NCBI GenBank assembly: GCA_946186115.1
Contig: CAMHLV010000005.1
Span: 30,729-94,728, forward strand
Reading direction: 5' to 3'
Source: an uncultured Prevotella sp.
GTDB taxonomy: Bacteria; Bacteroidota; Bacteroidia; Bacteroidales; Bacteroidaceae
DNA: 64,000 nucleotides
Shown: in pieces, positions 61,369 to 64,000 of the stretch
Layout of the letters: each line of letters starts with the position of its first letter
Numbering within the stretch: position 1 is the first letter of the stretch
Notes under the pieces: model-generated
The model's database searches: none
What the model was told of the DNA's origin: nothing
What the model saw: the letters and a program-made list of their open reading frames with translations, nothing else
Position numbers and translations under genes: made by a program

Positions 61369-63744
61369 ATGAAAAAATTATTATTTACTGGTCTTTTGGC
61401 CATCTTAACTGCAACAACTATGACTGCACAACCCAAATTACAGGCAGACAACATCGACGAGGTGCTGAAAGCCATGACACTGGAAGAGAAAGCCAAGCTA
61501 TTGGTTGGCGGTGCCAACAACTTCTTCGGAACCGGAGCAGTAGTAGGCGGCGAGGCTGACCTTGTTGCCGGTGCGGCAGGAACATCACCTGAGATTGCGC
61601 GTCTGGGCATTCCTGCTACCGTGCTCACTGACGGCCCTGCTGGTGTACGTATCGACCCCACAAGAAAAGGTACAGACAAGACGTACTATGCCACAGCATT
61701 CCCCATTGGCAGTTGTCTGGCATCAACATGGAACACAGAACTAGTGAAGAAGGTGGGCGAGGCCATAGGCAACGAAACCAAGGAATACCGCTGTGACGTA
61801 ATTCTTGGACCAGGCATGAACCTGCACCGCAATCCGCTGTGCGGCCGCAACTTCGAATACTATAGTGAGGATCCCTTGCTTACGGGAAAGATTGCTGCTG
61901 CCTATATCAATGGAGTACAAAGCCAGGGAGCCGGCGTATCAGCCAAGCATTTTGCCGTCAACTCACAGGAAACCGACCGTACAAGCGTTGATGAGCGTGT
62001 CAGCCAGCGTGCTGCCCGCGAACTCTACTTAAGAGGCTTTGAAATTGCCGTGCGCGAGAGTAATCCATGGACTATCATGGCTTCGTACAACAAAATCAAT
62101 GGCCAGTTTTCGATGGGTAACCACGACCTCCTGACAAAAATCCTGCGTGAAGACTGGGGCTACAAGGGTATTGTGATGACCGACTGGATTGGCATCCGCG
62201 AGGGCTTGCCCACCATTGCCGAGGTGCAGGCAGGCAACGACCTCATGGAGCCCGGACAGCCGGCACAGGTGGAGGAAATCATTGCTGGTGTGAAGAGTGG
62301 CAAACTCAACATGGCCGACGTAGACCGTAACGTACGCCGCATGCTGGAGTATATCGTCAAGACACCCAGCTTCAACCACTATCCGGCAACCAACAAGCCC
62401 GACTTGGAGGCTCATGCCGCCATCACCCGTCAGAGTGCTACCGAGGGCATCGTACTGCTGAAGAATAATGGCGTACTGCCCTTCAATACAGAAAACGAAA
62501 AAACGAAAGACGAAAGACGAAATACCGTCAAGACCGTAGCCCTGTTTGGCGAAAACTCTTACGACTTCCTCAGCGGCGGCACGGGCTCAGGTTGCGTCCA
62601 TCCGCCCTATGTCGTCGACATGCTTCAGGGCTTGAAGAATATCGGCATCCAGGCTTCGCCCACACTGACGGAAATCTATCGCAAGTACATCGACTATGCA
62701 CGTGTGAAATTCCAGGCTGAGCGTCACCCCGCCAAGTGGTTCCAGGTTGAGATGATGGGACAGCAGAAGTATCCTGAAATCGGACTCTCGCCTATTGCTG
62801 TTAATAAAGAGGTAGAGACTGCCGATGCTGCCATTATCACCATTGGTCGTCAGGCTGGCGAGGGCATTGACCGCGATATTGCCACCGAGTTCAACCTGAT
62901 TCCCGAGGAGCGCGCCCTCATCACTGATGTGTGCAATGCTTTCCATGCTGCCGGCAAACCCGTCATCGTCATCATTAACAGTGGCTCGGTCATCGAGACG
63001 GCATCGTGGAGCAGCTACCCTGACGCCATCCTATGCGCCTGGCAGCCGGGTGAGGAAGGCGGCAACTCGATTGCCGACATCCTGACGGGTAAGGTGAATC
63101 CCTCGGCTAAACTGACCATGACGTGGCCCATCGCTGCCACCGACCATGCTTCAACGAAGAACTTCCCCGGCAGTCTGGACAACTATTCGTTTGAACTGAT
63201 GGTGGGCAACAAGATGCCAGTACCTGGTCATACCTATACGAACCACGACGAAGACATCTACGTAGGCTACCGCTTTTTCGACACCTTTCATCGCGAGGTT
63301 GCCTATCCTTTCGGTTTCGGTCTGAGCTATACCACCTTTGACTTCAGCAAGCCTGTCGTCAAAGCAAAAGGCAACGACATCACCGTTTCCGTCACAGTCA
63401 AGAATACGGGCAGCGTCAGTGGTAAGGAGGTGGCACAGGTTTATGTCACCGCTCCGAAGGGCAACATTGAAAAGCCTGCTCAAGAGTTGAAGACCTTTGC
63501 CAAGACGCGTGAACTGCAGCCCGGCGAGAGCCAGACGCTGACCATGCACATCGAGCGCCGCGACCTCGCCTCGTTCGACGAGACTGGAAGCCAGTGGCTC
63601 GGCGAGGCAGGCAGCTACACCTTCCACATCGGCAACAGCAGCCGCAATCTGCCGCTCAGCGCTACGCTGAAACTGTCGGAGTACACGGAGAAAACCACTA
63701 ATGCCCTGGCTCCACAACAGCCGCTGAACCTGCTGAAGCAATAA
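61369..63744 (+). CDS. GH3-family beta-glucosidase-like enzyme, exported
   Basis: A 791-residue exported GH3 enzyme (signal MKKLLFTGLLAILTATTMTAQ). LTDGPAGVRIDP, DVILGPGMNLHRNPLCGRNFEYYSEDPLLTG and KHFAVNSQETDR belong to the barrel domain; the nucleophile Asp lies in GIVMTDWIG. The second domain follows (ESQSATEGIVLLKN-type region) and the FnIII-like third domain starts near VSVTVKNTGSVSGKEVAQVYV. The link before VALFGENSYDF contains KTKDERRNTVKT, encoded by an AACGAAAGACGAAA repeat also found downstream of the gene. Likely beta-glucosidase or beta-xylosidase; substrate unknown. Confidence 0.93.
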   Translation: MKKLLFTGLLAILTATTMTAQPKLQADNIDEVLKAMTLEEKAKLLVGGANNFFGTGAVVGGEADLVAGAAGTSPEIARLGIPATVLTDGPAGVRIDPTRKGTDKTYYATAFPIGSCLASTWNTELVKKVGEAIGNETKEYRCDVILGPGMNLHRNPLCGRNFEYYSEDPLLTGKIAAAYINGVQSQGAGVSAKHFAVNSQETDRTSVDERVSQRAARELYLRGFEIAVRESNPWTIMASYNKINGQFSMGNHDLLTKILREDWGYKGIVMTDWIGIREGLPTIAEVQAGNDLMEPGQPAQVEEIIAGVKSGKLNMADVDRNVRRMLEYIVKTPSFNHYPATNKPDLEAHAAITRQSATEGIVLLKNNGVLPFNTENEKTKDERRNTVKTVALFGENSYDFLSGGTGSGCVHPPYVVDMLQGLKNIGIQASPTLTEIYRKYIDYARVKFQAERHPAKWFQVEMMGQQKYPEIGLSPIAVNKEVETADAAIITIGRQAGEGIDRDIATEFNLIPEERALITDVCNAFHAAGKPVIVIINSGSVIETASWSSYPDAILCAWQPGEEGGNSIADILTGKVNPSAKLTMTWPIAATDHASTKNFPGSLDNYSFELMVGNKMPVPGHTYTNHDEDIYVGYRFFDTFHREVAYPFGFGLSYTTFDFSKPVVKAKGNDITVSVTVKNTGSVSGKEVAQVYVTAPKGNIEKPAQELKTFAKTRELQPGESQTLTMHIERRDLASFDETGSQWLGEAGSYTFHIGNSSRNLPLSATLKLSEYTEKTTNALAPQQPLNLLKQ
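62491..62522 (+). repeat. ACGAAAGACGAAA word repeat translated inside GH3
   Basis: GAAAACGAAAAAACGAAAGA followed by another CGAAAGACGAAA. The 14-mer AACGAAAGACGAAA recurs just after the stop codon, from about 63761. Confidence 0.6.
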
Positions 63745-63824
63745 CAAAACGAAAACGAAAACGAAAGACGAAAACGTCAACGTCAACGAAAACTCAAAAA
63801 CTCATAAACTCAAAAACTAATCAC
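63745..63824 (+). repeat. ACGAAA / CTCAAAAA word repeats after GH3
   Basis: Low-complexity tandem words CGAAAACGAAAACGAAAGAC, then CGTCAACGTCAACG and CTCAAAAACTCATAAACTC. No gene seen. Confidence 0.6.
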
Positions 63825-63860
63825 CCACGACACCCCCAATGCGGCTGTCGTGGCTTTTTC
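63825..63860 (+). terminator. Intrinsic terminator after GH3
   Basis: CCACGACA...TGTCGTGG with a 13-base loop, then CTTTTTC. Confidence 0.8.
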
Positions 63861-63967
63861 GTACGTTTTGCCTCGCTCGGCTTTGCCGCTTGCCATAGCA
63901 AGAACTTTGCAATAAAAAATTGCCATCAAGGGTTTAGTAAATCGGTTTTCGTGTGTATTAAGAGTGT

Positions 63968-64000
63968 ATGACAGATCAAAGTAAACTCGAAAAGCTGTTC
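63968..64000 (+). CDS. Start of a gene, possibly an ECF sigma factor (cut by window edge)
   Basis: ATG at 63968 opens MTDQSKLEKLF and runs off the window. Such an opening occurs in some Bacteroidota ECF-type sigma factors, but eleven residues cannot prove it. Confidence 0.3.
   Translation, partial: MTDQSKLEKLF

Overview
The window is a chromosomal segment of a Bacteroidota bacterium, most likely Prevotella or a close relative. The evidence is the TAnnTTTG-type -7 promoter boxes, paired SusC/SusD genes, glutamine synthetase type III, LL-diaminopimelate aminotransferase, a VirE/VapE-type P-loop gene next to an HU-like gene, and many Bacteroidota-style surface enzymes. I see no rRNA, tRNA, CRISPR array or intact transposase.

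Layout. 1-3.1 kb (minus): a partial pyrG and a nitrogen operon glnK-amt-outer membrane barrel protein. 3.6-11.9 kb (plus): gltB-gltD-dapF-dapL, joining ammonia assimilation to lysine/peptidoglycan precursor synthesis. 11.9-18.9 kb: a divergent sulfur cluster. The minus arm is DsrE-like, TusA-like, a family 2 encapsulin shell protein with an inserted cyclic-nucleotide-binding-like domain, a cysteine desulfurase with a long N-terminal extension (probable cargo), and a MetY-like sulfhydrylase. The plus arm is a ThiS-like sulfur carrier ending in GGGSL, a ThiF/MoeB-like E1 and a JAMM protease. Together they look like a protein-thiocarboxylate route to homocysteine or cysteine, fed by an encapsulated desulfurase. 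19-20.5 kb: tcdA convergent with a CAT-like acetyltransferase. 20.7-31.4 kb (plus): a TonB receptor with a Cys-rich double-HMA exported protein, then a substrate-binding-like protein, SusC, SusD and a zinc metalloprotease. 31.8-36.2 kb: glnN, then a flavodiiron protein and a PfkB kinase on the other strand. 36.3-41.5 kb: decayed accessory DNA (a DUF1016 remnant, an orphan C-terminus, an ATPase, a VirE/VapE-like plus HU pair with 65-bp-periodic repeats, a truncated sensor). 41.6-52.5 kb: an M16 peptidase and glycoside hydrolases of families GH13, GH78 fused to a BNR propeller, GH140-like and GH51. 52.7-58 kb: topA-aroK-speA-sufE. 58-64 kb: two histidine-phosphatase paralogues, a conserved hypothetical gene, a GH3 enzyme and the first codons of another gene.

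Two signals not explained by the gene list stand out. First, an 18-bp dyad ATAC(C/T)-N8-GGTAT lies upstream of the sulfur cluster, the TonB/HMA genes and the SBP-SusCD-protease genes. In the sulfur cluster its centre is 58 bp from both divergent -7 boxes, and at the TonB gene it is again 58 bp away. Second, short G/C-run repeats, which elsewhere sit between genes, appear as translated insertions inside conserved housekeeping proteins (GltB, GltD, DapF, JAMM, TcdA, M16, GH78), several of them in the same reading frame. All family assignments were made by reading motifs; no database search was run.
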